Origin: Anaerolineae bacterium
GTDB lineage: Bacteria > Chloroflexota > Anaerolineae > Aggregatilineales > Phototrophicaceae
Length of the DNA: 35,471 nt
Reading direction: 5' to 3'
Assembly: GCA_026645945.1 (NCBI GenBank)
Contig: JAPKMO010000037.1
Span: 1-35,471 of the forward strand
Positions 1 to 9,189 of this stretch are shown here, piece after piece. The position numbers and the translations under genes are program-made. The notes under the pieces are model-generated. The model had not been told where the DNA came from. It was given only the letters and a program-made list of their open reading frames with translations, and searched no databases. How positions within the stretch are numbered: position 1 is the stretch's first letter; each line of letters begins with the position of its first letter.

Positions 1-2
1 CC

Positions 3-59
3 GAAGCCCCGAACGAAATTTATATTGGCGACCGTCGCATGGTGAGAGACTGGTTATGA
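3..59 (+). CDS. 3' end of an upstream gene, partial, unidentified
   Basis: An open frame enters from the left edge and ends with TGA at 57-59. It overlaps the pckA start codon as ATGA (56-59), the usual arrangement of translationally coupled genes. Only 18 codons are visible, ending in Arg-Asp-Trp-Leu, so no family can be named. The alternative is that this is untranslated leader that happens to be open; the ATGA junction favours coding. Confidence 0.4.
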   Translation, partial: EAPNEIYIGDRRMVRDWL

Positions 60-1729
60 GCAACAATTTGCTGAATATCAAAACGCCCGCGCAAGACCAG
101 GCCAAAGACCTTAAAAGCGATTTTGGGCTGGAAAATCATGGCCTGACGAACCTGAACACCATTTACTGGAATCTGCCGCCGGAGGCACTGTACGAAGAAA
201 TCACCTTCCGGCGCGAAGGGCAGATCGCCAAACACGGCCCGGTGGTAGTGAATACCGGCAAGTTCACCTCGCGCGCGGCGGCGGATAAATTCATCGTGCG
301 CGAGCCGAGTTCGGAAAATCACGTCTGGTGGGGTGAGTATAACCGGCCTATCGCCGCCGATAAATTCGCGGAAATCTTCAGCCGGATGCAGGGTTTCCTG
401 CAAGGCAAGGACGTTTTTGTGCAGGACTGTTTTGCCGGGGCGCAGGCGGAATACCGGCTGCCGATTCGGGTCATCACCGAGTATGCCTGGCACAGCCTGT
501 TCGCCCAGAATATGTTCCTGCTGCCGAACAGCCGGGAGGCCTACCGCCAGCATATCCCGGACTTCACCATCATCTGCGCGCCGTCGTTTAAGGCTTACGA
601 GCCGATTGATGCCACGCGCACCGGCACGTTCATCGTGTTGAACTTCGAGCAGCGGCTGTGTCTGATCGGTGGAACGGCCTATGCGGGCGAGATCAAAAAG
701 TCGGTTTTTACGGTGTTAAACTACCTGCTGCCGCTTCAGGGCGTGATGAGTATGCACTGTTCGGCCAATACCGGCCCGAACGGGGATACGGCGCTGTTTT
801 TCGGCCTCTCCGGGACGGGCAAAACCACGCTGTCCGCCGACCCGACGCGCGGGCTGATCGGCGATGACGAACACGGCTGGAGCGACGAAGGCATTTTTAA
901 CGTCGAGAACGGCTGTTATGCGAAGGTCATCCAGCTTTCGCCGACGGCAGAACCGCAGATTTACGCCGCCATTCATCGTTTTGGCACGATTCTCGAAAAT
1001 GTGGTTTACGACCCGGTGACGCGCAAGATTGACCTGGACGACGACCGCCTGACCGAAAACACCCGCGCTTCGTACCCGCTGGAATACATTGATAATGCCG
1101 TGTCCAGCAAGGTCGGCGGGCATCCTAAAAATATCCTGCTGCTGACCTGCGATGCCCAGGGTGTGATGCCGCCCATCGCCCGGCTGACGCCCGACCAGGC
1201 GCTTTATCACTTCATCTCCGGCTATACGTCCAAAATCGCCGGCACGGAAGCGGGGGTCGGAGCGCAGCCGGAAATCACCTTCAGCACGTGTTTTGGCGCG
1301 CCGTTTATGGTACACCACCCCTGGGTGTATGCCGATTTGCTCAAGCGTAAGGTGCAGCGTTACGGTGCGACCTGCTGGCTGATTAACACCGGCTGGGTAG
1401 GCGGGCCGTATGGCATTGGCAAACGCATCAGCATCCGGTACACACGGGCGCTGCTGAACGCGGCGCTGTCTGGCTCGCTGAACGATGCAGAGTTTTACAC
1501 CGACCCGGTGTTCGGCTTCGAGGTTCCCAAAAGCCTGGAAGGGCTGCCGGAGGATGTATTGTACCCGTCCCGCGCCTGGAGTGACCAGGATGCCTACTGG
1601 GATCAGTACCGCCAGCTGGCGGCGCGCTTCATCGCCAACTTCAGGAAATTCGCGGCGGAATGCCCGCCGGAACTGGAACTGGCCGGGCCGCTGGCGCACG
1701 GCGAACTGTCCGCCGCCAAGCTGGATTGA
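56..1729 (+). CDS. pckA: Phosphoenolpyruvate carboxykinase (ATP)
   Basis: Converts oxaloacetate plus ATP to phosphoenolpyruvate, CO2 and ADP in the cytosol, the entry step of gluconeogenesis. The 557-residue protein carries the ATP-type PEPCK signatures: GTAYAGEIKK at about 206-215 (substrate/metal lysine region), the P-loop GLSGTGKTTLS at 250-260 and the acidic metal loop DDEHGW at 270-275. Family members are usually about 530-540 residues, so it is full length. The ATG at 56 overlaps a preceding stop as ATGA; only a weak purine-rich GAGAG lies upstream, so coupling to the upstream gene may drive initiation. It converges on the sugar kinase/nucleotidyltransferase gene, with a hairpin between the two stops. 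The GTP-type enzyme is excluded by these motifs. Confidence 0.97.
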   Translation: MSNNLLNIKTPAQDQAKDLKSDFGLENHGLTNLNTIYWNLPPEALYEEITFRREGQIAKHGPVVVNTGKFTSRAAADKFIVREPSSENHVWWGEYNRPIAADKFAEIFSRMQGFLQGKDVFVQDCFAGAQAEYRLPIRVITEYAWHSLFAQNMFLLPNSREAYRQHIPDFTIICAPSFKAYEPIDATRTGTFIVLNFEQRLCLIGGTAYAGEIKKSVFTVLNYLLPLQGVMSMHCSANTGPNGDTALFFGLSGTGKTTLSADPTRGLIGDDEHGWSDEGIFNVENGCYAKVIQLSPTAEPQIYAAIHRFGTILENVVYDPVTRKIDLDDDRLTENTRASYPLEYIDNAVSSKVGGHPKNILLLTCDAQGVMPPIARLTPDQALYHFISGYTSKIAGTEAGVGAQPEITFSTCFGAPFMVHHPWVYADLLKRKVQRYGATCWLINTGWVGGPYGIGKRISIRYTRALLNAALSGSLNDAEFYTDPVFGFEVPKSLEGLPEDVLYPSRAWSDQDAYWDQYRQLAARFIANFRKFAAECPPELELAGPLAHGELSAAKLD

Positions 1730-1739
1730 TCGGCAAATT

Positions 1740-1761
1740 GAGGGCGCGTTACAGCGCCCTC
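1740..1761. terminator. Bidirectional hairpin between convergent genes
   Basis: A perfect 8-bp stem, GAGGGCGC / GCGCCCTC, with a 6-nt loop GTTACA sits in the 37 bases between the pckA stop and the opposing gene's stop. No T-run follows on the + strand; a short AATTTG follows on the - strand. Its place suggests transcription termination for both genes, though the missing U-tract leaves this uncertain. Confidence 0.6.
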
Positions 1762-1766
1762 GATGG

Positions 1767-3689
1767 TTAATCGCGCCGGAAGGCTTGCAGGGTTTCCAGG
1801 TAATAATCCGGCAGGCCGATGTCGTAGCGTGTGCCGGCCATCATTAGCCCCAAAAAGCCGTCCTCGCGGCGCAGCCGGTCGAGCGCCGAAGTCAACTGGA
1901 ACTCGCCGCGCTCGCGCACGTTGTTCTGGATGTGTTCTTCCAGGTAATCAAACACCTGCGGTTTGATGATGTACTGGCCGAACAGCGTCAGGTATTCATC
2001 ATCCGGCAGAACCGGCACGCGCAGGTTTTCGCGGGCATATTCAACGGTGGGTTTTTCGGCAAATTCGGTGATGTTCAGCAGGCGGTCAGGGTCAAGCCAG
2101 ACGCCGGTTACAGTCCCAAAGTTAAAAATCTGGTCTTCGGGCGTGCGGCGCAGGCCGACGACGCTGGTATTGTGCTGGTTATAGGCGTCCACCAGCTGCC
2201 GCGCGCAGGAGCGGTCGCCGGTAGAGCGGTAGATGTGGTCGCCCAGCATCAGCAAAAACGGCTCGCCGTCCAGCGCCTCGCGGGCGCAGTAAACCGCGTG
2301 TCCCAGCCCTTCCTGCATGTTCTGGACGATGAACTTCACGTTCTGGCCCATATCCAGCAGGCGGCGCGAGTATTCCTGAAAATGCGGCGGCAGTTTGTTG
2401 TAGTTTTCGATTGTGACCTGTTCATTAAAGAAGGACTGGAAGGCCGGCAGGTCGTGTTCCTGGACGATGATAATCACTTCATCCAGGCCGGCTTCCAGCG
2501 CCTCCTCCACGATGATGAGGATGGCCGGTTTGGCGATGCCGTCGTGGTCTACCACCGGGAACAGTTCCTTTTTGGTGGCTTTGGTGGCCGGGAACAGCCG
2601 CGTGCCAAAACCCGCCGCCGGGATGAGCGCCTTACGCACCTTCGTGCTGGGCGAGATGGTGAGTTTGAGGCAGGGCATTTTCAGGTCGCGCTCGATGATT
2701 TCGATGACAGCCTGCTGGTCGGCGGCGCTGCGGGCGATGAACTGCGCCGTGCCGTCACCCTGAGAGCCGACGCCCTTGCCGCCCCAGATGTGCGGTTTAA
2801 GCGGCTCGTAGTTCAGGACGCGGTGCAGAACGGGCGCGGTCAGTTCTTCCGGGCAGGCCGGGGTGGCATAGCGGTCAAAGTTCGCCTGCGCTTCGACCAT
2901 CAGCGCGCCGACACGCTGCGCGTCGCCGGCTTCCAGCGCCTCGATAGCCTGATGCACGATGCGCCGGTTGATCGGCCCCAGCAGTTGTTGAACGCCATGT
3001 TCGATCTCGGTTTCGGCAAAGGGATAGCTGCGGTTGAGCCGGGCAAGGATTTCCATCGTGTCTTTTTGGGCCTGCAAGTCCACGATAACGAAGTGCAGCT
3101 CCCCCTTGACGCGCAGTTCGGTGGTGTCCAGGCGGTCGCCGTCGAAGGTCATTAAAACCGGGCGCTGGCCGAAGGCGCAGCCCTGATCCATGCGCCCGCA
3201 GCGCGACGGGGTGAGGATTTCGCCCCGGTAGGCCATCTCCATTTCGCCGCGCACCGTCATCTTCAGATCGTAAACCCGGTTGAAAGCGCGCGCCGTCAGC
3301 ACGCAGATGGCGGCGCTGGACGACAGCCCTTTTTTGACCGGCATATCGGTTTTGTAGTTGTTGATAACCAGCCCGCGTACGTGGTAGTGCGTCAGGACTT
3401 CGTAGGCTACCCCGGCGATATAACTCCAGAAGCCGCCTTTTTGCGCTTCTTCCAGCAGAGCCTGCGGCTGCATAGGGATTTCATACGGCCCATGCGCCGT
3501 GCCGTCCGGCGTGGTGGACGACAGCACCAGCGCGTTCGGGTGCGGCTGAACGTCGGCATAAATGCCCTGGTTGGTGCCGGTGATGAGCGCGTACCCTTTT
3601 TCGATGTCGGTGTTGATTCGGCGGTATCCGCCTGCCCAGTCCGAGTGTTCGCCAAGCAGGCAAATTCGCCCAGGAACGAATATCTTCAA
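1767..3689 (-). CDS. Fused GHMP sugar kinase / UTP-sugar-1-phosphate uridylyltransferase
   Basis: Two enzymes in one 640-residue chain. Residues 1-345 are a galactokinase-type GHMP kinase: PGRICLLGEHSDWAGG at 6-21, the ATP loop PVKKGLSSSAA at 117-127, the catalytic-Asp motif CGRMDQG (Asp168) and a glycine-rich third motif at 304-313. Residues 352-640 are GalU-like, beginning with PAAGFGTRLFPATK (357-370) and a KKELFPV segment. Sugar is expected to be phosphorylated at C1 and passed to a nucleotidyltransferase to give a UDP-sugar; galactose or glucose is likely but not shown. Start chosen: TTG at 3689, because AAGGAG (CTCCTT at 3699-3704) lies 9 nt upstream; an in-frame TTG at 3722 has no such site. 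Related logic is known in Bacteroides Fkp, in the opposite domain order and for fucose. Confidence 0.88.
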   Translation of the reverse strand: MKIFVPGRICLLGEHSDWAGGYRRINTDIEKGYALITGTNQGIYADVQPHPNALVLSSTTPDGTAHGPYEIPMQPQALLEEAQKGGFWSYIAGVAYEVLTHYHVRGLVINNYKTDMPVKKGLSSSAAICVLTARAFNRVYDLKMTVRGEMEMAYRGEILTPSRCGRMDQGCAFGQRPVLMTFDGDRLDTTELRVKGELHFVIVDLQAQKDTMEILARLNRSYPFAETEIEHGVQQLLGPINRRIVHQAIEALEAGDAQRVGALMVEAQANFDRYATPACPEELTAPVLHRVLNYEPLKPHIWGGKGVGSQGDGTAQFIARSAADQQAVIEIIERDLKMPCLKLTISPSTKVRKALIPAAGFGTRLFPATKATKKELFPVVDHDGIAKPAILIIVEEALEAGLDEVIIIVQEHDLPAFQSFFNEQVTIENYNKLPPHFQEYSRRLLDMGQNVKFIVQNMQEGLGHAVYCAREALDGEPFLLMLGDHIYRSTGDRSCARQLVDAYNQHNTSVVGLRRTPEDQIFNFGTVTGVWLDPDRLLNITEFAEKPTVEYARENLRVPVLPDDEYLTLFGQYIIKPQVFDYLEEHIQNNVRERGEFQLTSALDRLRREDGFLGLMMAGTRYDIGLPDYYLETLQAFRRD

Positions 3690-3842
3690 GGAAGAAAACT
3701 CCTTCCGTTTATGTAAAATCAAGATTCTAAGGCTATTGTAACGGTTTCTGACGGTCTGTGCAGCAGGCCGGCGGTTATTCGCCGCGATTTAGGAAATGCA
3801 ATACAATCATGGGCGAAGTACCCGTGTTGAAAGGTCGGCGGT

Positions 3843-6599
3843 GTGATGGAGTCGTTTTTCAAACCGGCGGTGCTGGTGATGAGCCGGTTGAAATATCCGC
3901 AAAAGTTCGCGCTGGTGGGGCTGCTGCTGCTGCTGCCGCTGGTGGTGGTCGGCAGTCAATTCCTGGTGCAGATTAATAACGATGTTGATTTTGCCTCCAA
4001 AGAGCAGATCGGCCTGCGTTACGGCGACCCAGTGATGCTTTTTTTCCAGCACGTCCAGCACCACGCAGCTTTGAGCAGCGTTGTGCTGAGCGGGGCGGTG
4101 ATGTTTGAAGGACAGCTGGCGCAAAAAGAGGCTGACATCGAAGCAGCCATCGAGGCCGTAGACGCCGTTGACCAGGGACTGGGCGGCGTTCTGGAGATAA
4201 GCGGCCAGTGGGAAGCGGTTAAGCAGGAATGGGCGCGGCTGAAGGATCAAACCATGTCCCTACGCCCGGCGCAGAGCATCGCGGCGCACAATATCCTCAG
4301 CCAGAACATCGTCAATCTGCTGACAATCATCGGCAACACCTCCAACTTAATCCTCGACCCCAATATTGACACGTATTATTTGATGGATACAGTGATTACC
4401 AAACTGCCGCTGGCGACGGATTACATGAGCCAGATTCGGAACTATGGCCTGCGGGCGGCAGTCACCGGCGTGCTGACGCGCGAAGACCAGACCCGCCTGA
4501 CGATTCTTTCCGGCCTGGTGCAGTCCACGCTGGAAGCCAACCTCAGCGGGCTGGGTTATGCGTTCGGTGCCAACCAGTCGCTGCGCGCCCGCCTGCAAGT
4601 CCCGCTGGACGCGAATCTGCGGGCGGTGGACGAGTATTTGACGTTTATAAACCGGGAGATTTTGAGCAAAGCCGCCGAAAGCAACCTGCGCGTCGGCGCG
4701 GTGACGATCAGCCCGGATGATTTTCTGACAGCAGCGACGCGGCTGATAGACCAGAGTTTTACTTTTTACGATACGGTCTGGCCGGAACTGGACGATCTGC
4801 TCCAGGAACGGATAGATCGCCTGACCCAGCGGCGGAACATGGTCATCCTGGTGGGGCTGGCAGCTTTAAGCGCGACGGCCTATCTTTTTGCCGGGTTTTA
4901 TCTAGCCGTCGTCAGGACGATTGCCAGCCTGGAGCGGGCCTCGCTGCGTATGGTGAAGGGCGATATGGACGGCCAGTTCGAGCCGGTCAGCCGGGATGAA
5001 CTGTCGCAGGTGGCAGTGGCCTTCAACAATATCGCTGGCGAACTGGTGGCGGCGCGCGACCGGGCCATTGAGGCCAACCGCGCCAAAAGCACTTTTCTGG
5101 CAAACATGAGCCACGAACTGCGAACGCCGCTGAATGCCATCATTGGTTACAGCGAGCTGATCGAGGAAGAACTGCACGAGCGCGAGGACGACGAATTTAT
5201 ACCTGACCTGAATAAAATTCAGACGGCGGCCACGCATCTGCTGGCGTTGATTAACGATATTCTTGACCTGTCGAAGATCGAGGCTGGCAAGATGGATTTG
5301 TTCCTGGAAACGGTTGATCTGGGGACGCTGATTGACGGCGTGGTGACGACCGCTGCGCCGCTGGTGGAGAAAAACGCCAACCGTCTGGAAGTGCGCCGCG
5401 CCGATGATCTGGGACAGGTATATACGGACGTGACGAAAGTCCGGCAGACGCTCTTAAACCTGTTGAGCAATGCCGGCAAGTTCACCGAAAAAGGGCAGAT
5501 CACCCTGGAAGTGAAGCGCGTGATCGAAGGCGGCATGGAGTGGATGGTGTTTGTCGTCGCCGATACCGGCATCGGCATGTCGGAAGAACAGGTTGCCCGG
5601 CTGTTTAAGGAGTTCTCTCAGGCGGACTCGTCCACCACGCGCAAATATGGCGGGACGGGATTGGGGCTGGCAATCAGCAGGCGGTTCTGCCAGATGCTCG
5701 GCGGCGACATCAGCGTAAAAAGCAAACCCGGCCAGGGGGCGGCCTTCACGGTCAAACTGCCGGCCATCACGCCAAAAGCGCCGGAAGCGCAGCCCGTCAC
5801 CGAGATTAAAGCTCCACCGCTGGTGACAGGGGCGAGTACGGTGCTGGTGATTGACGATGACGCTTCGGTGCGGGAGGTCGTCTCGCGCTTTCTGTCGAAA
5901 GAGGGATTTAACGTGCGGGTGGCGGTCAACGGCCAGGAAGGGCTGCGTATCGCCCGCGAGTTCAAGCCGGATGTCATCACGCTGGATGTGATGATGCCGG
6001 GCATGGACGGCTGGTCGGTGTTAACCAGCCTGAAAGCCGACCCGGAACTGACGCATATCCCGGTAGTGATGATGACCATCGTCAGTGATAAAAACCTGGG
6101 TTATGCCCTGGGCGCGTCCGATTACCTGACCAAGCCGATTGACCGCGAACGGCTGGTGAGCGTGCTGCGGCGCTACGAGTGTAAGCGCCCGGTATGCGAC
6201 ATCCTGGTGGTGGAGGATGACTCGCAGACCCGCGAAATCCTGTGCCGGATGCTGGATAAAGAAGGCTGGCACGCCCGCGAGGCCGAAGACGGCCTGGCTG
6301 CGCTGGAAAAAGTGGCCGAGGAAATGCCGGAACTGATCCTGCTGGATTTGATGATGCCGCGCATGGACGGCTTTGAATTTTTAGCCGAACTGCGAAAAAC
6401 TGAAGCCGGGCGCGCCGTCCCGGTGATCGTGGTGACGGCGATGGACTTGACGCCTGAAGACCGGCAGAAGCTCAACGGGCAGGTCAAACAGATTTTGCAG
6501 AAGGGCGCTTTCCGGCAGGATGAACTGCTGTCGGAGCTTCGCCGGCTGGTGCTGGACCTGATTCACCAGCGAATGCCGGACGAAGATAAGCAGTGGTAG
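3843..6599 (+). CDS. Membrane hybrid histidine kinase with two C-terminal receiver domains
   Basis: Sensor of a two-component phosphorelay in the cytoplasmic membrane. Order over 918 residues: first membrane segment about 24-44; an extracytoplasmic sensor of about 285 residues with no recognised fold, probably helical; second membrane segment about 331-355; HAMP to about 405; HisKA with phospho-acceptor His424 (SHELRTP); HATPase_c with the G-box [10 protein letters not shown] near 603; receiver 1 with Asp715; receiver 2 with Asp835. GTG 3843 and ATG 3846 are both possible starts behind AAGG at 3831. A tyrosine recombinase gene follows after 14 nt, so the two are probably co-transcribed. No HPt domain or output regulator is encoded next to it, so its target is unknown. 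Confidence 0.93.
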   Translation: MMESFFKPAVLVMSRLKYPQKFALVGLLLLLPLVVVGSQFLVQINNDVDFASKEQIGLRYGDPVMLFFQHVQHHAALSSVVLSGAVMFEGQLAQKEADIEAAIEAVDAVDQGLGGVLEISGQWEAVKQEWARLKDQTMSLRPAQSIAAHNILSQNIVNLLTIIGNTSNLILDPNIDTYYLMDTVITKLPLATDYMSQIRNYGLRAAVTGVLTREDQTRLTILSGLVQSTLEANLSGLGYAFGANQSLRARLQVPLDANLRAVDEYLTFINREILSKAAESNLRVGAVTISPDDFLTAATRLIDQSFTFYDTVWPELDDLLQERIDRLTQRRNMVILVGLAALSATAYLFAGFYLAVVRTIASLERASLRMVKGDMDGQFEPVSRDELSQVAVAFNNIAGELVAARDRAIEANRAKSTFLANMSHELRTPLNAIIGYSELIEEELHEREDDEFIPDLNKIQTAATHLLALINDILDLSKIEAGKMDLFLETVDLGTLIDGVVTTAAPLVEKNANRLEVRRADDLGQVYTDVTKVRQTLLNLLSNAGKFTEKGQITLEVKRVIEGGMEWMVFVVADTGIGMSEEQVARLFKEFSQADSSTTRKYGGTGLGLAISRRFCQMLGGDISVKSKPGQGAAFTVKLPAITPKAPEAQPVTEIKAPPLVTGASTVLVIDDDASVREVVSRFLSKEGFNVRVAVNGQEGLRIAREFKPDVITLDVMMPGMDGWSVLTSLKADPELTHIPVVMMTIVSDKNLGYALGASDYLTKPIDRERLVSVLRRYECKRPVCDILVVEDDSQTREILCRMLDKEGWHAREAEDGLAALEKVAEEMPELILLDLMMPRMDGFEFLAELRKTEAGRAVPVIVVTAMDLTPEDRQKLNGQVKQILQKGAFRQDELLSELRRLVLDLIHQRMPDEDKQW

Positions 6600-6613
6600 G
6601 GCGGTAAACTCCG

Positions 6614-7663
6614 ATGGCGAAGTTGATTCTGCCGGGACGAAACGACGCGATTGTACCCACCGGCGATCTGACGTTTAACTTTTTGCTGGCGCTGCCGGGC
6701 CGCGCCAGCAGCCCGCACACGCAGCGGGCCTACTTTCGCTGGGTAGACCAATACCTGTGCGACGTGGCCGGGCTGAAGCCCACCACCGGCGACGCGCGCA
6801 TCTACCGGATGCAAACCCTGCCGGTGGCGGCGCTGCAAGCCAGCCTTAACGCGCCGCAGTTCCGCGCCTGGCTGGGGATGCTGGCGCGTTCGCATGGCAA
6901 GCAGGGCATCGGGCAGGCGCGGGCAGCCGTCATCACGCTGGCGAGCCTGCTGTCGGAAGCCGGGCTGCTGGATGATTATACCAGCGTCAGCATGACCAAC
7001 GTGCGCGCCCCCAGAGCCGAAGAAGGCCAGCGCCCCGGACGCTGGCTGTCGCCGGAACAGATCAAACTGCTGATCGCCGCTGCACAGCAGATCGCCACGT
7101 CGGAAAATCAGGCGCTCCGCAACCACGTGGCGCTGACGATTTTATGCACGCTGGCGCTGCGCCGGGAAGAACTGGCCGCCGCCCGCTGGGGCGACCTGAG
7201 CGTGCAGAACGACCGCATCGTGCTGCGGGTGCATGGCAAGGGGCGTAAGGTCGCTATGATTGACGTGCCGCGCCCGGTGTTCGGCCTGATTCACCGCTGG
7301 CGGGCGGCCATAAGCCGCGAACAGGCCGTCCCGGATAAAGAGTCGCCCCTGCTGCGGCGCATCTGGAAGGGCGGGCGCATCGGTCGCCGGGGGCTGACGC
7401 CGGATGGCATCTGGTGGATTGTGTCCGATGCGGCGCTGATGGCCGACCTGGGACACGTCGCCCCCCACGATTTGCGGCGTTCGGTGGCCGGGGCGCTGCA
7501 AGAAGCCGGGACGCCGATTGAAAAAATCAGCCGGCTGCTGCGCCATTCCAACGTGGCCGTCACCGAACGCTATTTAAGCCGCCTGCCGCAGCGCAACGAA
7601 GGCGCGATTTTGATGAGCGATATGCTGGGGCTGGATGACGACGGCTGGGAGACGCCTGGCTGA
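6614..7663 (+). CDS. Tyrosine recombinase (XerC/D-like integrase)
   Basis: Site-specific recombinase that cuts and rejoins DNA through a phosphotyrosine intermediate. The 349-residue protein has an N-terminal SAM-like core-binding half (about 20-120) and a catalytic half with Arg183 (ALRREEL), His285 and Arg288 (HDLRR), His311 (LLRHSN) and Tyr320 (TERYL), in the expected order and spacing. It begins 14 nt after the histidine kinase. No strong Shine-Dalgarno is visible, suggesting coupling. No phage, excisionase or att-like repeat lies beside it, so it is more likely a housekeeping-type or orphan recombinase than part of an integrated element. Whether it is the chromosome-dimer Xer of this organism cannot be told. 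Confidence 0.9.
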   Translation: MAKLILPGRNDAIVPTGDLTFNFLLALPGRASSPHTQRAYFRWVDQYLCDVAGLKPTTGDARIYRMQTLPVAALQASLNAPQFRAWLGMLARSHGKQGIGQARAAVITLASLLSEAGLLDDYTSVSMTNVRAPRAEEGQRPGRWLSPEQIKLLIAAAQQIATSENQALRNHVALTILCTLALRREELAAARWGDLSVQNDRIVLRVHGKGRKVAMIDVPRPVFGLIHRWRAAISREQAVPDKESPLLRRIWKGGRIGRRGLTPDGIWWIVSDAALMADLGHVAPHDLRRSVAGALQEAGTPIEKISRLLRHSNVAVTERYLSRLPQRNEGAILMSDMLGLDDDGWETPG

Positions 7664-8197
7664 TTACCCGCCGACGACCATCACCGATGAGCTGCTGTCT
7701 TCATAGTATTTAACGATCAGATACCAGCCCAGGAAGATCAGCAGCGTGGGCGCTTTGGCATCCTCCAGCGCGGCGTCAAGGCTGATGTCGGCATTCAGTT
7801 TAAGGCCGCCGCGTGTATGGAAGCCGACCAGCGGCTGGCCGGTTTCGTCCGTCCACACCCATTTTGTCCCCCAGAAATTGCCCTGCTTCCAGTGAAACAC
7901 CCGCCCGTCGGCGTATTCCAGCCGCCCTGTGCCGCTCCACTTGTAATGAAAAATCGCCGTCAGGTCGCCTGTGCCGACAGAGTGAATCTCCACCCGCCGC
8001 TGCCAGAAGCCCTTGCGCTCAAACGTCCAGCGGCAGCCCACGCCTTCCACCTCGGCCAGCGAACTCCACCAGCGAGGCCGCCGGATGGTGGCGATCACCT
8101 CACCGTTGTGGGCGCGCAGTTCAAAATCCTGCTTCCAGAAGCTCGGTTTTTCCCAGCGAACATCCTGGTTTTCCAGTTCCGCCAGCGTCTTTTTCAT
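7664..8197 (-). CDS. LURP-one-related / Tubby C-like domain protein
   Basis: A 177-residue soluble protein made of short beta-strand-like segments rich in Trp, Arg and Lys, with repeated strand pairs such as FELRAHNGEVIATIRR and WTDETGQPLVGFHT. This pattern resembles LURP-one/phospholipid-scramblase-like folds; the match is by eye only and no function should be inferred. The C-terminus has a hydrophobic stretch (TLLIFLGWYLIV) that could touch the membrane. The start at 8197 is supported by AAGGAT 7 nt upstream. Its stop codon directly abuts the stop of the convergent recombinase gene (7661-7663), leaving no spacer. Confidence 0.6.
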   Translation of the reverse strand: MKKTLAELENQDVRWEKPSFWKQDFELRAHNGEVIATIRRPRWWSSLAEVEGVGCRWTFERKGFWQRRVEIHSVGTGDLTAIFHYKWSGTGRLEYADGRVFHWKQGNFWGTKWVWTDETGQPLVGFHTRGGLKLNADISLDAALEDAKAPTLLIFLGWYLIVKYYEDSSSSVMVVGG

Positions 8198-8225
8198 GAT
8201 CTTTATCCTTAAAGCGTCTGTCTAC

Positions 8226-8246
8226 AACATTTATTACGTAGATGTT
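8226..8246. promoter_or_regulatory. Imperfect inverted repeat, possible operator
   Basis: AACATTTA, five bases, TAGATGTT: arms match at 7 of 8 positions. It lies in the divergent gap between the LURP-one-like gene (-) and the nucleotidyltransferase gene (+), 29 bases upstream of the - strand start codon. A repressor site is possible; no factor is suggested by the sequence. Confidence 0.3.
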
Positions 8247-8290
8247 CGGCACCGGTTTCGCCGCCGGGGCGATTTAAACGCGGCTTAACG

Positions 8291-8320
8291 TTCGCATAAG
8301 GCGGGCGAGGGCTGTACAAT
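8291..8320 (+). promoter_or_regulatory. Candidate sigma-A promoter for the nucleotidyltransferase-peptidase gene run
   Basis: TTCGCA (8291-8296), 18-bp spacer, TACAAT (8315-8320): 4/6 and 5/6 matches to the consensus. It lies 30 bases before the first start codon of the + strand run and is the best match in this divergent gap. Confidence 0.45.
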
Positions 8321-8352
8321 AAAGCGTCAACCGCGACCGGAAGGGAAAAATG

Positions 8353-9168
8353 ATGTCTGAAAATCGCGCTGTAGAACTGGCTCGAAAGGTCGCCGCGTGT
8401 TATGCCGAACAGCCGCCGGTGCTGGCGGTGGCGCTGGCGGGGTCGGTGGCCGCCGGTATGGGGGACGCGATTTCGGACATTGATTTATACGTCTATTCGA
8501 CGCCGCCGCTCGGACTGGAAGACCGCCGTGCCATCGCGGAGCGGGATGCGGCGCGCGCCGACGTGGATAACCGGTTCTGGGAGCCGGGCGACGAGTGGAT
8601 AGACCGCGAGACGGGCATCAAAGTGGACGTGACCTTCCGGCATCCCGGCTGGATCGAGGAACAGCTTGACCGGGTGCTGCGCCAGCACCAGGCTTCCACC
8701 GGCTATTCGACCTGTTTTTGGTACAATGTCCTTAACTCGCGCAGCCTTTATGACCGGGACGGCTGGTATGCGCGGCTTCAGGCTGGGGCGCAGCAGCCCT
8801 ACCCGGAGGCGCTGCGGCGGGCGGTTATCGCCAAAAATTACCCGATTTTGAATCAAAAGTTGTCGGCCTATTCGCACCAGATCGAAGTCGCGGCCCGGCG
8901 CGATGACTGGGTGAGCATCAACCACCGGGTGGCGGCGCTGCTGGCGAGCTGTTTTGACATCCTGTTCGCGGTCAACCGGCTGCCGCACCCTGGCGAAAAA
9001 CGCCTGCTGCGCGCCGTCGAGGAAAGCTGCGAAAAATACCCACCGACCGTGCGCGCCGATGTCGAACGGCTGGTGTGGGCGAACACCTTTGACGCGGTGA
9101 TAATCGGCGCAGCCGCGCTGGTGGATGGGGTAGATCAATTATTGATGGCTGAAGGGCTTCTTGAATAA
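8353..9168 (+). CDS. Pol-beta superfamily nucleotidyltransferase
   Basis: A 271-residue protein with a minimal nucleotidyltransferase fold at its N-terminus: AGSVAAG (about 29-35) followed by SDIDLYVY giving the two metal Asp residues (42 and 44), and a third Asp in KVDVTF (about 92). The rest is helical, as in aminoglycoside-nucleotidyltransferase-like and DUF4037-type proteins. It probably transfers a nucleotide to a small molecule or protein; the substrate is unknown and resistance cannot be claimed. ATG occurs at 8350 and 8353; the second is better spaced (8 nt) from GGAAGG at 8339-8344. The oxidoreductase gene follows after 21 nt. Confidence 0.75.
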   Translation: MSENRAVELARKVAACYAEQPPVLAVALAGSVAAGMGDAISDIDLYVYSTPPLGLEDRRAIAERDAARADVDNRFWEPGDEWIDRETGIKVDVTFRHPGWIEEQLDRVLRQHQASTGYSTCFWYNVLNSRSLYDRDGWYARLQAGAQQPYPEALRRAVIAKNYPILNQKLSAYSHQIEVAARRDDWVSINHRVAALLASCFDILFAVNRLPHPGEKRLLRAVEESCEKYPPTVRADVERLVWANTFDAVIIGAAALVDGVDQLLMAEGLLE

Positions 9169-9189
9169 TCCAAAAGAGGGGAATAAGAG

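Noticed and set aside
716..1699. Long antisense open frame across pckA, and similar ones opposite many genes (e.g. 11600-13111, 17460-18767, 32210-33487)
   Set aside because: They lie opposite genes with clear family motifs, use Arg/His/Gln-rich composition, and have no domain; they are side effects of high GC content.
6614..7663. Recombinase as the integrase of a prophage or integrative element
   Set aside because: No phage, conjugation, excisionase or attachment-site repeats are found around it; the neighbours look chromosomal.
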